Shown here in pieces: positions 1 through 10,408 of a DNA stretch of 64,000 nt. Made by a program: the position numbers and the translations under genes. Below the pieces are notes generated by a model, which saw nothing but the letters and a program-made list of their open reading frames with translations, was not told the DNA's origin and searched no databases. The stretch's first letter is position 1, and every line of letters begins with the position of its first letter. The stretch is from Paramyrothecium sp. XJ0827 (lineage: Eukaryota; Ascomycota; Sordariomycetes; Hypocreales; Stachybotryaceae), in assembly GCA_020881915.1 (NCBI GenBank), contig JAJFPB010000007.1, positions 806,001 to 870,000 on the forward strand, in the 5' to 3' direction.

Positions 1-1112
1 AACGAACTTTGCAACAAATTTTTCTTCCCGTCGCTTATCTCCCACCTGCAGACAAGGGTTGGATGTCGAGCCGGTGTGCCGATGCATCGCAGCTTACCAT
101 CACCCAAAGCTGGCGGAAAAAGTCGGTCTGCAATCCAATAGTCTCGCGGTAGGATCTAGTGTGCATTGAATCCCTGCGGCACGAACGACGGCTGAGACGC
201 TCATAATGCCGTGGTTGCCTGCGTCTTACTTGGCTCACGACATGGGTGGTATGCAGCCTCAATCAGAATTTCCCGATCATGCTGAGTCGACGCAGGTACC
301 TCCCTTGTAAAATCTTGAGATCCGCAGGTGACCCGCTCATTGCGTAAAATAGGGAACAGCTCGAGATTTGTTAAGTTGCATTCCGAATTCCGAGGAACGC
401 CATACGTCGGCTAGGGTCCCCAGGCGTGTAAGCATACTAGGAAACATTGCCTGATACCGTAGCCTGGAGTCGGTGAAAATAAGCTGGGCACTTCGGACGA
501 CAGGACCGCAACTCCGCACGTTAGACTCAATTCGAAACAAGCGGCAGGTTCGTATTTGAGCTTGGAGACTATTCTGTCTTGAGGATAAGTGAGATGGATC
601 CAGAAACCACGTCAAAAACTCTACATGGCTGTGTTAGTTGGAGCTTCTGGATTTGATGTGCATTGTCATTTGGACAACATTCATCACCATAGACACAGCA
701 ATAGTTAGCATTAAGTAATTAACACATAGGGAATGGAGGTAGAGATATCCTTTTCTATGTTCTTGAAAAATCGCAAACTGGAACTAAACCAGAGGCAACT
801 TCCTGCAAGTGGGAATTTTATGATTCACTACCAGACCCCTCGCAAACACCCCTGACGAAAGAGCCCTGACGCCGAATGACTGTCAGCATTTTGCCAATTA
901 CCTGGGCGAATCAATGCTTAGATGCGCCGCGTAACATATCTGCACCAGACCTTGCCCTTGGACGTCGGGACTGCAGGTTGTGTCACACGATGTGTGCGGG
1001 TCCTGAACAGAGCACACAAGATCCGACTGGACAAGAACTTAGATCCAGCTGCCACAGATGCCGGGATTAAGTCGTAGTTATGATAAACCTTGCCCATATC
1101 AATCCGACGGGC
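1..1112. other. Spacer upstream of the tyrosinase gene
   Basis: No convincing gene is seen. Short open frames occur on both strands but lack recognisable motifs, good starts or splice sites. The last few hundred bases probably hold the upstream control region of the tyrosinase gene. Confidence 0.5.
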
Positions 1113-1118
1113 TATAAA
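1113..1118 (+). promoter_or_regulatory. TATA box of the tyrosinase gene
   Basis: TATAAA lies about 116-121 bases before the ATG at 1234. This distance is similar to other putative TATA elements in the window (about 65-120 bases from the start codon). It supports the ATG at 1234 rather than the in-frame ATG at 1141, which would leave almost no leader. Confidence 0.5.
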
Positions 1119-1233
1119 GATGTGACTCTCTTCCGCCGAGATGAAGCTGGCGTTCCAAGATCAAGCCCTTTCTCACTCCAAGTTAAAGAAACCAGCTTCG
1201 ACCAAGCATTTAGAGCATATCTACAAAGTCACG

Positions 1234-2289
1234 ATGAAGTACGCACAAGCTCTTGCCTGCATTGCAGGACTTATCCAGGCTTCCGCAGCTTTGCCGTCCA
1301 CTCCCTCGGCAGAGCGTGGCCAGTCCACCTGCTCCTCGCCCCGCCTCCGCAAGTCCTGGGACAGCGCCACGGCCAGCGAGAAGAAGGCTTACATCGACGC
1401 GGCCGTCTGCCTGACCAAGAAGCCGTCCAAGCTCGGGCTCGCCGACGCGACGATACACGATGACTTTGCGTGGGTGCACAACCAGCTGAGTGCCGAGATC
1501 CACGGCGTGGCGGCCTTCCTGCCGTGGCACCGCTTCTTCATACATGTGTACGAGAACGCGCTCAAGACCGAGTGTGGATACACCGGCACAGCCCTGTACT
1601 GGGACTGGGTGCAGGACTCGGCGGCGCCGGCCTCGGCCTCAGTCTGGGATCCAAACACGGGTTTCGGTGGTGACGGCGTTAGCCCGGATGGCAGCCCATT
1701 CAGCTACTGCGTGGCCGATGGGCCTTTCGTTGACTACCACCCTGCCTTCTGGGGCAACGAGTCGCGGTCACATTGCCTGCAGCGTCAATTCATGCAAGCA
1801 ATTCCTGAGGCAGGGCTGCAGGAGATGTTGGGCTTTGCCTACAATGAGAATGTGATTGCGGGTCTGTTTACACACACGGACTTCGTGAGCTTCAAGAGCC
1901 CTCTTGAAGGAAGCCCTCATGGTGCTGTGCATGCTGGCATTGCTGGCGGCAACGGTGACATGGGTCCGATGACATCTCCCAACGGTGAGTGATCTCTTGT
2001 CATCGAGATCTGTAATTTAATTATATTTGGGCCAGCGGACTAATTGATCTTTGCAAATGTAGATCCCATCTTCTTCCTGCACCACACCCAGGTCGACAGA
2101 ATTTGGTGGCAGTGGCAGCAAGAGTCGTCCTCGCGCACCTTTGACTATGGCGGCAACGTTTTCCCTGAGCCCCAGGGTGGTAACGGGGCCACCCTGGATG
2201 ATGTCATGAAGATGGGTGGCCTGGCCACGGATAGGACGGTTCGTGAGTTCATGGACGCTGGAAACGCGGAGCTGTGCTACACTTACTAG
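1234..2289 (+). CDS. Secreted tyrosinase (type 3 copper, central domain)
   Basis: Type 3 dicopper enzyme, predicted to oxidise phenols to quinones outside the cell or in the secretory path. Exons are 1234-1984 and 2063-2289; the 78-bp intron has a GTGAGT donor and TGTAG acceptor, giving 325 residues. Residues 1-19 look like a signal peptide. The CuA site shows the three His of WVHNQ, EIHG and PWHRFF. The CuB site shows HGAVHAG, then DPIFFLHHTQVDRIWW, which is assembled across the intron and so confirms the splice. The length fits short fungal tyrosinases of the tyrosinase-like oxidoreductase kind, without the long C-terminal extension of melanogenic mushroom enzymes. The start at 1234 is chosen because it begins the signal peptide. 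The substrate is not predictable. Family call is secure. Confidence 0.92.
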
Positions 2290-2750
2290 TGGACACGTGC
2301 AACTGTACACAAGAGCAACAGTCTATAACGTAGATTAGCAAGTACAATTTCCACACAAGCTGAAAACCGGATGTGATGTAACAGACTCATAAGGTTGCGA
2401 AGCCGACACCGGTGTCATGGTTGTGTACTTCATAAAAGGTTGGTCCATCCTTGAAAACATACAGGAACACGATCAAGGGCTATGAACTTGGAAACGGACC
2501 GAAATGCACCACTTGTACAGCACATGGACATCCAGATAAAGCCACCAAAGCTGTAAGCCTTCTTATTACTGTCAACACTTGAACACAAGCAGGGCTGCAG
2601 GTCAGTCATGCAGTCTCGGCTTGCGCCGCAATTGGGTGATGCCGGCCCACTCAGGCCATGACCAAGCCACCCTGGGCATCCGAATCGAGAACCAACAAAC
2701 CTGCGCTTCTCATCAAGACTACCACCACGGGCTGCTTTGGGTGAAGCAAC
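2290..2750. other. Spacer between tyrosinase and phosphotransferase
   Basis: I see no gene, repeat or RNA signature in this 461-base spacer between two plus-strand genes. It must hold the 3' end of the tyrosinase transcript and the promoter of the phosphotransferase. Confidence 0.45.
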
Positions 2751-4305
2751 ATGTTCTCGCACTCGCCCCAGCCTTCAGCTATCGCCGCGTCTCGACCACG
2801 ACTGAGGTGTCCAAGCATGCTGGCCCGACAAGACGCAGATGACTTGGCCTGGGACCGAAGCGATGAGTCGTTTGAGGCAGCGATGAAACAGGTCCGTCTG
2901 ACTGCCACGTGCCGCAAGATTGAATCATTCGCCGCGAAACTGTTCGGGAAACCCGCAACCTTTGTCTCGCCTTTGATACTTGGCGGTTTCAACGTACTGT
3001 ATCCTGTGCAGATCGATGGATCATTCATAAAGTATCTCGTTCGCTTACCATGTCCGAATCAAGCGCCATTTCCGAAAGAGAAAACTATGGCTGAAGCTGC
3101 AACAGCAGCATTTATAAGGGATCGCACCAGCGTCCCAAGCCCGAAGATATTCTATCATGGGATCGATGCTACTATTGGACCCTACATGGTCATCCAAGAC
3201 CTCGAAACCCGAAGGAGCATGAGCAGTGCCCTGGAAACCCCCCCGCGAAGATCTCAACGACACGCCGGTGTTAAATCCGGACATATCTGAGACTAAACTT
3301 CGAGACTTATATCGGAAAATGGCGCATTGTCTACTGGGGCTTGTACAGCCGGTATTCCCACGTATTGGCGCCCTGGCTGAGACTGCTTCTGACTCTTTCG
3401 AAGTGTCGGGAAGACCTTTGACTCTCAACATGAGCAACATGGTGTCTCTTTCCAATGTGCCGACTGCAGCATTTCCGCCACCCGGTACGACATATCAGAC
3501 TGCGAGTGATTGGTATGCGGCTCTGGCTGAAATGCAAATGGCAACCTTGGTCTTTCAACACAACGACATGGTGACATCGGAGAACGATTGTAGAACGAAA
3601 TACGTTGCTCGTCAGCTGTTCTATAGGCTGGCAAAACGGGGCCGGCTAGCAAAGTATGGTTTCGCTGAGGATGACTGGTCTGCCAGCGCCAAGCATACTC
3701 CTGCGAAATTGCCGGCACCGGATTGCTCGGGCTCTTTTCGCCTTTGGTCTGACGACTTCAGACCCGTCAATGTTCTCATTGATGAGGATGACAACGTGGT
3801 TGGGGCCATTGACTGGGAATTCACATACGCTGCGCCAACGCAGTTTGCCCTGGACTCGCCATGGTGGCTGCTGCTTGAAGTCCCCGAAATGTGGGATGAA
3901 GGCATAGAGGACTGGACAGAGGTGTATGACGGACGCTTGAAGACATGGCTGGAGGCTATAGAAGCGGCCGAGAAGGACATGAAGCCTGGATCATTTCTCG
4001 TTTCGGCATATATGCGCGAGAGCTGGGAGACTGGCCGCTTCTGGCTCAACTACGCGGCGAGACGTAGCTGGGCTTTTGACGCAGTCTTTTGGAAATACCT
4101 AGACGAAAGGTTCTTCGGCAAGCGGGGCGAAGACGTACCTGTCGAGGAGCTGTGGAAAACAAGGGTTCACTTGTTGACAGAAGAAGAGCATGCGGTGATG
4201 GAGTCGTTGGTGCAGGACAAAATGGAGGAGATGAAAGAGCGCATCTTGGTTGAATGGGATGCTGCGGAAGCAAAGAAGCACCTTGCGGCCTTTCTAATCA
4301 CTTAA
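2751..4305 (+). pseudogene. APH-family phosphotransferase with one frameshift
   Basis: Protein-kinase-like fold of the aminoglycoside/choline phosphotransferase (APH) family, which is greatly expanded in fungi and mostly of unknown substrate. The N-lobe is read from ATG 2751 (GGFNVLYPVQ nucleotide-loop region, then YLVRLPCPNQAPFP). The C-lobe continues in the +1 frame to TAA at 4303-4305. It holds the catalytic-loop equivalent SDDFRPVNVLID and the metal-binding IDWEF. The two frames join at a run of seven C (3238-3244). One C fewer would read continuously through the family-typical ALETPREDLNDT context, giving about 517 residues. The downstream frame is closed by a TGA at 3220-3222, so the break lies between there and 3290. 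It may be a real mutation, an assembly error in a homopolymer, or less likely programmed slippage. No intron fits the junction. A start at 2817 is also possible. Confidence 0.8.
3238..3244 (+). other. C7 homopolymer at the phosphotransferase frameshift
   Basis: Seven consecutive C inside the coding region sit exactly where the reading frame must change by one base. Six C would restore the frame. Confidence 0.8.
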
Positions 4306-4867
4306 TCAATTGCTCATGCTCATATTTTTGAGCTTCTTTGCTTTTATGGAAAGGAAAAAAAGGAAAGGAAAAGAAAGAAAAAAACCCTTGTGAATGCTTA
4401 TTTTTCCGGCTCTTCACCGTTGGATCATCTATCTATCTGTGTTCTTGTTTGATATTCTGAAATTTGAATCATCTTCACAAATTTCTCAATAGAGAAATCA
4501 TTTACAAGGAATTGGGGAAAAGGAGAAACAGTGCAAGGGTAGGGGGTCCCTCGACGATGACGTGGACGGTGTCGAGCTGCAGTCGGAAAGCGTCCGTTCA
4601 TTTGGTGTTGCACTTAGACAAGACAAGACAAGCCGAGACGCGTGCGCGATTCCGACATCCCTTATTCAGCCTCCCACTCGATTTATTGCCATCGCGTCGA
4701 CTCACGCCATGGATCGCTCTTGAAACTGTACGCACCCTCTTCAATGGTAGAATTGCTTTTGACGCGCAGATGCTCCTCTGCAGGCGCGAAAAGCTGTGCG
4801 TATCGCATCCACGCACTCCACATCGACAGATCCACACAGATAGTAGCGCGCGACGCGTAGCGCCAGC
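4306..4867. other. Spacer before the PIF1-type helicase
   Basis: No gene is evident. The spacer holds a long purine run soon after the phosphotransferase stop and GC-richer sequence close to the helicase start. Confidence 0.45.
4348..4384 (+). repeat. Polypurine tract
   Basis: 37 consecutive purines, mostly GGAAA and GAAA units, lie 43 bases after the phosphotransferase stop codon. Such low-complexity tracts are common in fungal spacers and can affect transcript ends. No function is claimed. Confidence 0.7.
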
Positions 4868-7006
4868 ATGGGGCAGCTCGGGATAGAGCATTTCTTCGCG
4901 CCGAAAAGCAGTCCTCGGGCACCTTCAAGCGGCGGTTTGAAGCGAAAGTGGAACTCGAAAGAGAAGGACAATGAGGCCGCTGCACGAAGGCCTCGCCCTG
5001 AGCCCGTGGTCATTTGCATCTCTGATGATGAGGATCTGCCGGACCTTGAGCCCGAGCCAAGCAGCGAAGACCTGCCATTCTTTTTTGATACGGCTCGAGC
5101 ATCATCGGTGAGCACTCTGATGATACCGCCCAGATATTCAGACTCTAAAACATGCAGGCCTTAGCAGCGTCGCTGCCCGAACTTTCTGACCCTAGCACAG
5201 CAAGCGACGATTTGCCCTTCTATTTTGACACTAAGAGATCATCTTCCGTAAGCGCTGGACGAAGGCACTGCCATTTAAGTCAATGGCACTCGAATGCTAA
5301 CAAAAAACCAGACGGCAGCATCGTCCCTGCCTGAACTCTCCGAGCTTGATATTGATCCCGAAGCCGTTCCATACAACGGGCCGCCGCTGTGTCCGGAACA
5401 ACAGCAGCTCGTGGATCTGATCCTCGAGGGACGCAATGTCTTTTACACAGGCTCCGCTGGCTGCGGCAAATCCACAGTCCTGAAAGCCGCCGTCTGCGAG
5501 CTAAGGAGGAAAGGCAGGTCTGTTCACGTCGTCGCACCCACAGGCTGCGCAGCACTCCAAGTCAATGGCAGCACGTGGTACAGCTACATGGGTTTGACTC
5601 CGACCAGTCTCACCCTGCCCCTGAAGGACTTGAAGAGCCAAGTCTGGCGCACGGATGTCAACGAGCGTCTCAGGCAAACTGACGTTCTGATCATCGATGA
5701 GATCAGCATGGTGGAAAACCACCACCTAGAACGTATCAACATTTGCCTGAAGGAGGCCCGCTGCTGGGACCGGGCGACCAGCCGCGTTTCCCCCGATGCC
5801 CCCGCCTTCGGAGGCGTACAGATCATCGTGGCCGGCGACTTTTGCCAATTACCCCCGGTGAAGCCGTTCCAGCACTGCATGGAGTGCGGCGAGAAGTTCA
5901 TCTCGGACGCCGACGACGCCGAGGTCAATTGTGACAACAACCACGGCCCATTTGTCGAGGCATCGAAGTGGGCCTTCAAAAGCAAGGCCTGGGCCGAAGC
6001 AAACTTTGCTCACGTGCACCTAACGACAATCCATCGCCAGAACGATCCTGGCTTTATCAGATTGCTGCAGAAGTGCCGCCTCGGCAAAAGCTTCTCGCCT
6101 GCCGAGGAGGACCTTCTCATGAATCACAAATGCAATGTCGACAACGCCATAAGGCTTCTGTGCACCAAGAAGGAGGTTGAGCAGATCAACCAGGCCAATT
6201 TCTTGAGACTGGACACAAAGATACACAACTATTATGCGTTGGACGGCTTCCAGATGGCCACTGATCCAGAAGACGATGACCCTCCGTCACCGCCAGAGGA
6301 GCTAACCGCAAGGAATAAGGACGGCACAATGAAAGCATGCGAAAATAGCCGCCTGGAACGTCGTGTCAAGCTACGCCAGAGGATGCCTGTTGTGCTGCAG
6401 GCGAACCTCGACATCAAAGCTGGCTTGGTCAACGGAAGCCAAGGTATTATTGCCGGTTTCTGCAAGGTTGATCTTGCCAACCCACCGCGGGCAAGATGGA
6501 GTGGAGAAACAGCCTCTTCCTATCCACTGATCATCGGTGAGGATGCGCGTCTCAAAGAGGCCCAGATAGAGAGGTTTATGGGAGCACAACAACTAAGAAA
6601 AGACCGAGGAGAAGGACATCCCATGGATGGTCCAGGGACTGTATGGCCGCTGGTCAAATTCCACAATGGTGAGATGCGCATCATTTATCCTTACTGCGCC
6701 GTCGACCAATTTGGCGAAGAAAAGCCCTATCACCTGGTGCATCGGACTCAGGTTCCCCTCATCCCCGGATGGGCCATCAGCATACACCGAAGCCAGGGTA
6801 TGTCGCTGGACCGCGTCATCGTGAATCTTTCACGAGTGTTTGAGGACGGCCAGGCGTATGTCGCCCTGTCGAGAGCGAGGTCTCTGGGGGGTCTCAAGAT
6901 CGTAGGTGACAGAGCGGGATTGCGCAAGAAGATGAAAGGGAATGAGGACGTGAGGTTGTTCCTAGAAAAAGAATTTGGGAAGGATTTGATCTCAGGTCCG
7001 GAGTAG
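4868..7006 (+). CDS. PIF1-type DNA helicase with PIP box and SIM
   Basis: Superfamily 1B 5'-3' DNA helicase of the PIF1/RRM3 kind, expected to act in the nucleus on replication-blocking structures. Exons are 4868-5107, 5158-5247 and 5312-7006 (introns 50 and 64 bp), giving 674 residues. Visible motifs: Walker A GSAGCGKST (157-165), Walker B VLIIDEISMV (about 235-244), motif III AGDFCQLPPV (about 284-293), and the C-terminal SIHRSQGMSLDRV and QAYVALSRAR. A Cys-containing insert (HCMECG and a later Cys) follows motif III. The extreme N-terminus, residues 3-10, is QLGIEHFF, a textbook PCNA-interacting (PIP) box. Around residues 49-57 VICISDDED matches a SUMO-interacting motif. Exon 2 is a near copy of flanking coding sequence. 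No HUH/Rep domain is present, so it is not an intact Helitron protein. The helicase call is firm; the partner motifs are inferred from sequence. Confidence 0.93.
5060..5350 (+). repeat. Duplicated exon unit in the helicase gene
   Basis: The end of exon 1 encodes SSEDLPFFFDTARASS and the end of exon 2 encodes ASDDLPFYFDTKRSSS. The start of exon 2 encodes LAASLPELSD and the start of exon 3 encodes AASSLPELSE. Both introns interrupt at the same place of the unit, so exon 2 (90 bp) with one intron looks like a tandem duplication of an exon-intron segment. Confidence 0.75.
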
Positions 7007-8102
7007 GATGTGGCCTTGCTCTACACCTGACAATTCTCATGAGGTCGTCAACCCTGCCCAATTTGGCATGATGTTGAATATGCAGTCTCCTAGCAGGCAA
7101 GAGAGGAAGATTTTGTGTAACTCATTAGCCGGCTAGTTGTAGTGGTTTTATGTATATGAGGGAAAAGAGATCCAAATATTCTCGACACAAAGGATCTTGG
7201 GGGAACTTTTCGCGGAATCGTTGCAGATAACAGATCACCCGCCCACCTCTTCATAAAGTCTTCAAGAACAAGACATTTATCCAACCGCGGATAGGGCATG
7301 TCCTTTCAATGTCCAAAATAGCCATTGGTATACAAATAGTATCAACCACCGCTTGCTCCCTTTCATCTTTACTGGCAGTTCCCGAACAATATAGCCCAAA
7401 CCTCAACGAAGTGGTCGAACCCAGTCCTGATATTATGGGAGCTGTCGTCATTCTATGAAGCTATATAATGGATCAAAGCTTGTTTCCAGGGCTTCAAGCA
7501 TTGAAGTACAAGAATGCCGCGTCCCTTTTCCTCTCAGGACGATGAACTGGGAGTTTTGCTCACGCCGTCGAACCCTTGCAACGACCATGATTGCGTCAAA
7601 ATCCAACTACTCCTATCTGACATAGATTCTTCTTGGCCATGACTAGGCGTCTACGACATTGTTAGGTTTCTCCAGCACCCCGGAAGAGTGGGGTAAGTGG
7701 GTTATCCTTCACAACCGAGATGTTCAGGTTCTTTTGTTAAACGAGGTTCTTGGCATAATATGTAGTTGTTACAAGTGCTCTTGGGGTAAGATGATATCAT
7801 GTTCTACGGCTTACGTATGCCAGAACCCTTGTTCGCCCGCGCATTGAAGATTATGAATGGTCACCATCCGAACGGTGCGTTACGGTGGCAGATATAATTA
7901 GAGCTCAGCAACTCATACCGGGGTTCTGCTGACGCGTCTTTTCCCCTGAGCCCGCCTGCCGGAAACATTCCCAGTTCGGCAATCGGGTGTATCAAAAGCA
8001 CTACTAAATGACTCTGTGGTCTGTTGATTGATTGAATGGGCATTCACTCTCCCTGTCAATTTCGCTCTTATAGTGCCGTGCACCGTCTTCACAGAAGAAT
8101 CA
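7007..8102. other. Spacer upstream of the tannase
   Basis: About 1.1 kb without a recognisable gene. The last 75 bases read, in frame with the tannase but without an ATG, as a hydrophobic segment (WAFTLPVNFALIVPCTVFT) that resembles a signal peptide. A TGA at 8025-8027 closes this frame upstream. Confidence 0.4.
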
Positions 8103-9807
8103 ATGGCTACAACACTGTGGAACCTATGCGTCGAGGCAACGTTTGAGGGCTTGACTGTCCCGGCCGCCGAAGTTCTGGCCATCAATGCCGTGCTTGTAAC
8201 CAACTTGTCCATCGAAGTACCGGACTCCCTCAGATTTAGTCAGCCTTCTCGAAACCTCACCAACGCCAATTTCTGCAATGTCACTGTCACGTATACCCAT
8301 CCTGGACAAGACGATCGAATAGGCGTCGAGACATGGCTGCCGCTAGATGGTTGGAACGAGAGGCTTCAATCAGCTGGTGGCGGCGGCTCTATTGCAGGCC
8401 GGTTCGGTGGTACCTACGTGAACATGTACGGCGCGCTGGCTGACGGATATGCTACTGCAACCACGGATGCTGGTCTGCCGCCGGACCTCGATACCAGCGG
8501 TTGGGCGCACGTCAGCCCTGGAAACGTCAACTTGTACAACCTTCAGAACTTGGGTTCAATTTCCCTAGGCGATGAGGTGAGCAACTTCGGAGCAACTCAT
8601 GTTCTCAAGAATGACCAATTGTACTTACCGTCATTTGTCAGGCAGTTATCGCAAAGTCCATCATTAACAACTTCTACGGCAAAGGCCCCAAGTACTCGTA
8701 CTGGAATGGCTGCTCACAGGGAGGACGACAGGGCATCATGCTGGCGCAGCGTTATCCCGAAGCTTATGATGGAATCATGACAGGCGCGCCGGCCATCTAC
8801 TGGACAGAAACGCTTCCGCAACTGATATGGGCGCAGCAAGTCATGAACGAGCTGCGCCAGTATCCATTCCCCTGCGAGCTAGATGCCATCACGCTGGCAG
8901 CCATCGCTTTCTGCGATAAACTCGACGGCGTTGTAGATGGTATCATAGGCGAGCCCGTCAAGTGCCTCAAAACTTTCAATGCAAAAAGGTTGGTGGGCAC
9001 AGAGACTATATGCGCGCAGACAAATACCACGACGAAGATTAGTGAAGCAGCAGTCAAGGTTGTAACAGCTGCTTGGCAGGGCCCTACGAAAGCCAACGGA
9101 GAGAACGTGTTCTATGGCATGCTGCCAGGAGCTGACTTGACGGGCAACCTGCCCACTTCCTTGGGCCTAGGGGTCGGCCCTGCACTGACAAGCTGCACAA
9201 AGGAGGGTTGCGTGGGCACCGCGAATCCCCCGGCCCAACAATGGCTGCAGCTGTTCGTCGCGAAGAACGAGAGCCTAGATGTGAACCAGCTGACACGTGA
9301 GGAGTTCATGAGACTGGTTCATCTCAGCGGTCAGATGTACCGATCATTCATTAGTACTGATGATGCTGATCTTTCGCCATTTTACAAAGCTGGCGGCAAG
9401 ATGATCACATTCCACGGTCTTGTAAGTGCCCGTCAGCACCTACAATATTCGCAGTTATTGGTATACTGAACTTTTCTTAGGCCGACAATGGGATTCCACC
9501 TCAAGCCACTGAGCACTACTATAATGCTGTTTCAGACATTATTCCCAAGGTCAAGGACTTCTATCGTTACTTCGAGGTTCCAGGCCTGGGCCACTGCGGC
9601 TTCGGCCCCAGCGGGCTGCCGATAAACCTGTTTGAAGACTTGCGCGCCTGGGTCGAGAATGGAACGGTGCCGGAGCAGTCTCCTGTTACTGTGCGCAATT
9701 TAGATGGAGAGCCCGAGAAACGTATTCTGTGTCCCTATCCAGGAAGGGCCAAGTTCGAGAAAACGTGTGGCGAGACAGCGAATAGGCAGTGCTGGAAGTG
9801 TGTGTGA
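8103..9807 (+). CDS. Tannase/feruloyl esterase family protein
   Basis: Serine hydrolase of the tannase/feruloyl esterase family, cleaving ester bonds of plant phenolics outside the cell. Exons are 8103-8576, 8642-9421 and 9481-9807 (introns 65 and 59 bp), all phase 0, giving 526 residues. The nucleophile elbow is NGCSQGGRQG, the acid residue lies in STDDADLSPF, and the His in GLGHCGFG. The Cys next to the Ser and the Cys next to the His form the CS-D-HC pair that defines the family. Several Cys and Asn-X-Ser/Thr sites suit a secreted protein. The N-terminus LCVEATFEGL matches where the mature enzyme usually begins, but no signal peptide follows the first ATG. Either an upstream exon is missed or the original start is lost. 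Tannase and feruloyl esterase cannot be told apart here. Confidence 0.9.
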
Positions 9808-10408
9808 GCAGCTTGACGAAAGTTGGCACGGTCTTGAGGAACCAACATCAACCATGTCGCAAATGGCTATTGCAAGCCTTAGCACTTGCTAAAATTCCGA
9901 GTGGTAACAAACAGCTGAGTTGTATCAAGGATAAAGTTGCCATGGATTGCTTTTCCTGGACATTATCGGCCTCAATCAAAAGACGCCAGCAAGTGGCTCA
10001 GTGGTTCCAAAGGCTTTATGATCAGTACCTTTCCATTCATGCAAGGCACAAAAACTGAATGATGGGTTAAACATCGTTCATTCGCAGTTTCTAGTCTGGC
10101 ACGGCTTTGCTATCACGTTGCCTTTCTGTCATGCTTAGAGGAGAACTGCCTCGCCGAATCACGAACAACCGGCTGAATCAGTTGAGAGCGCGTTAAAGGC
10201 AAGAGAACGAGCAATGTAGTATAGCAACAACCCAGAAAGCGTAATAAATTTCCATAAATATCAGCCCATTCAGGAAGCCGCTTATTATTTAGTTCAGCAA
10301 AGTTCACTCATTCTATATTCCATCTGAAGGGATGTATTAAACCCTTCCTGCCAAAGTGAGTAACCTTGCGGGGTATCACCTTGCTGATAACATCTCTCTG
10401 GCTACGGC
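9808..10408. other. Convergent spacer, tannase / epimerase
   Basis: The two flanking genes converge on this 600-base spacer, so it holds both 3' ends. No gene or repeat is seen. Confidence 0.45.

Noticed and set aside
3226..4305. Separate gene starting with a GTG codon for the phosphotransferase C-lobe
   Set aside because: It begins inside the fold, has no own start signals, and completes the N-lobe in the adjacent frame; one broken gene explains both halves.
4868..7006. Helitron or other mobile-element origin of the PIF1 helicase
   Set aside because: No HUH/Rep domain, no terminal features and an ordinary three-exon structure with PIP box; a host helicase fits better.
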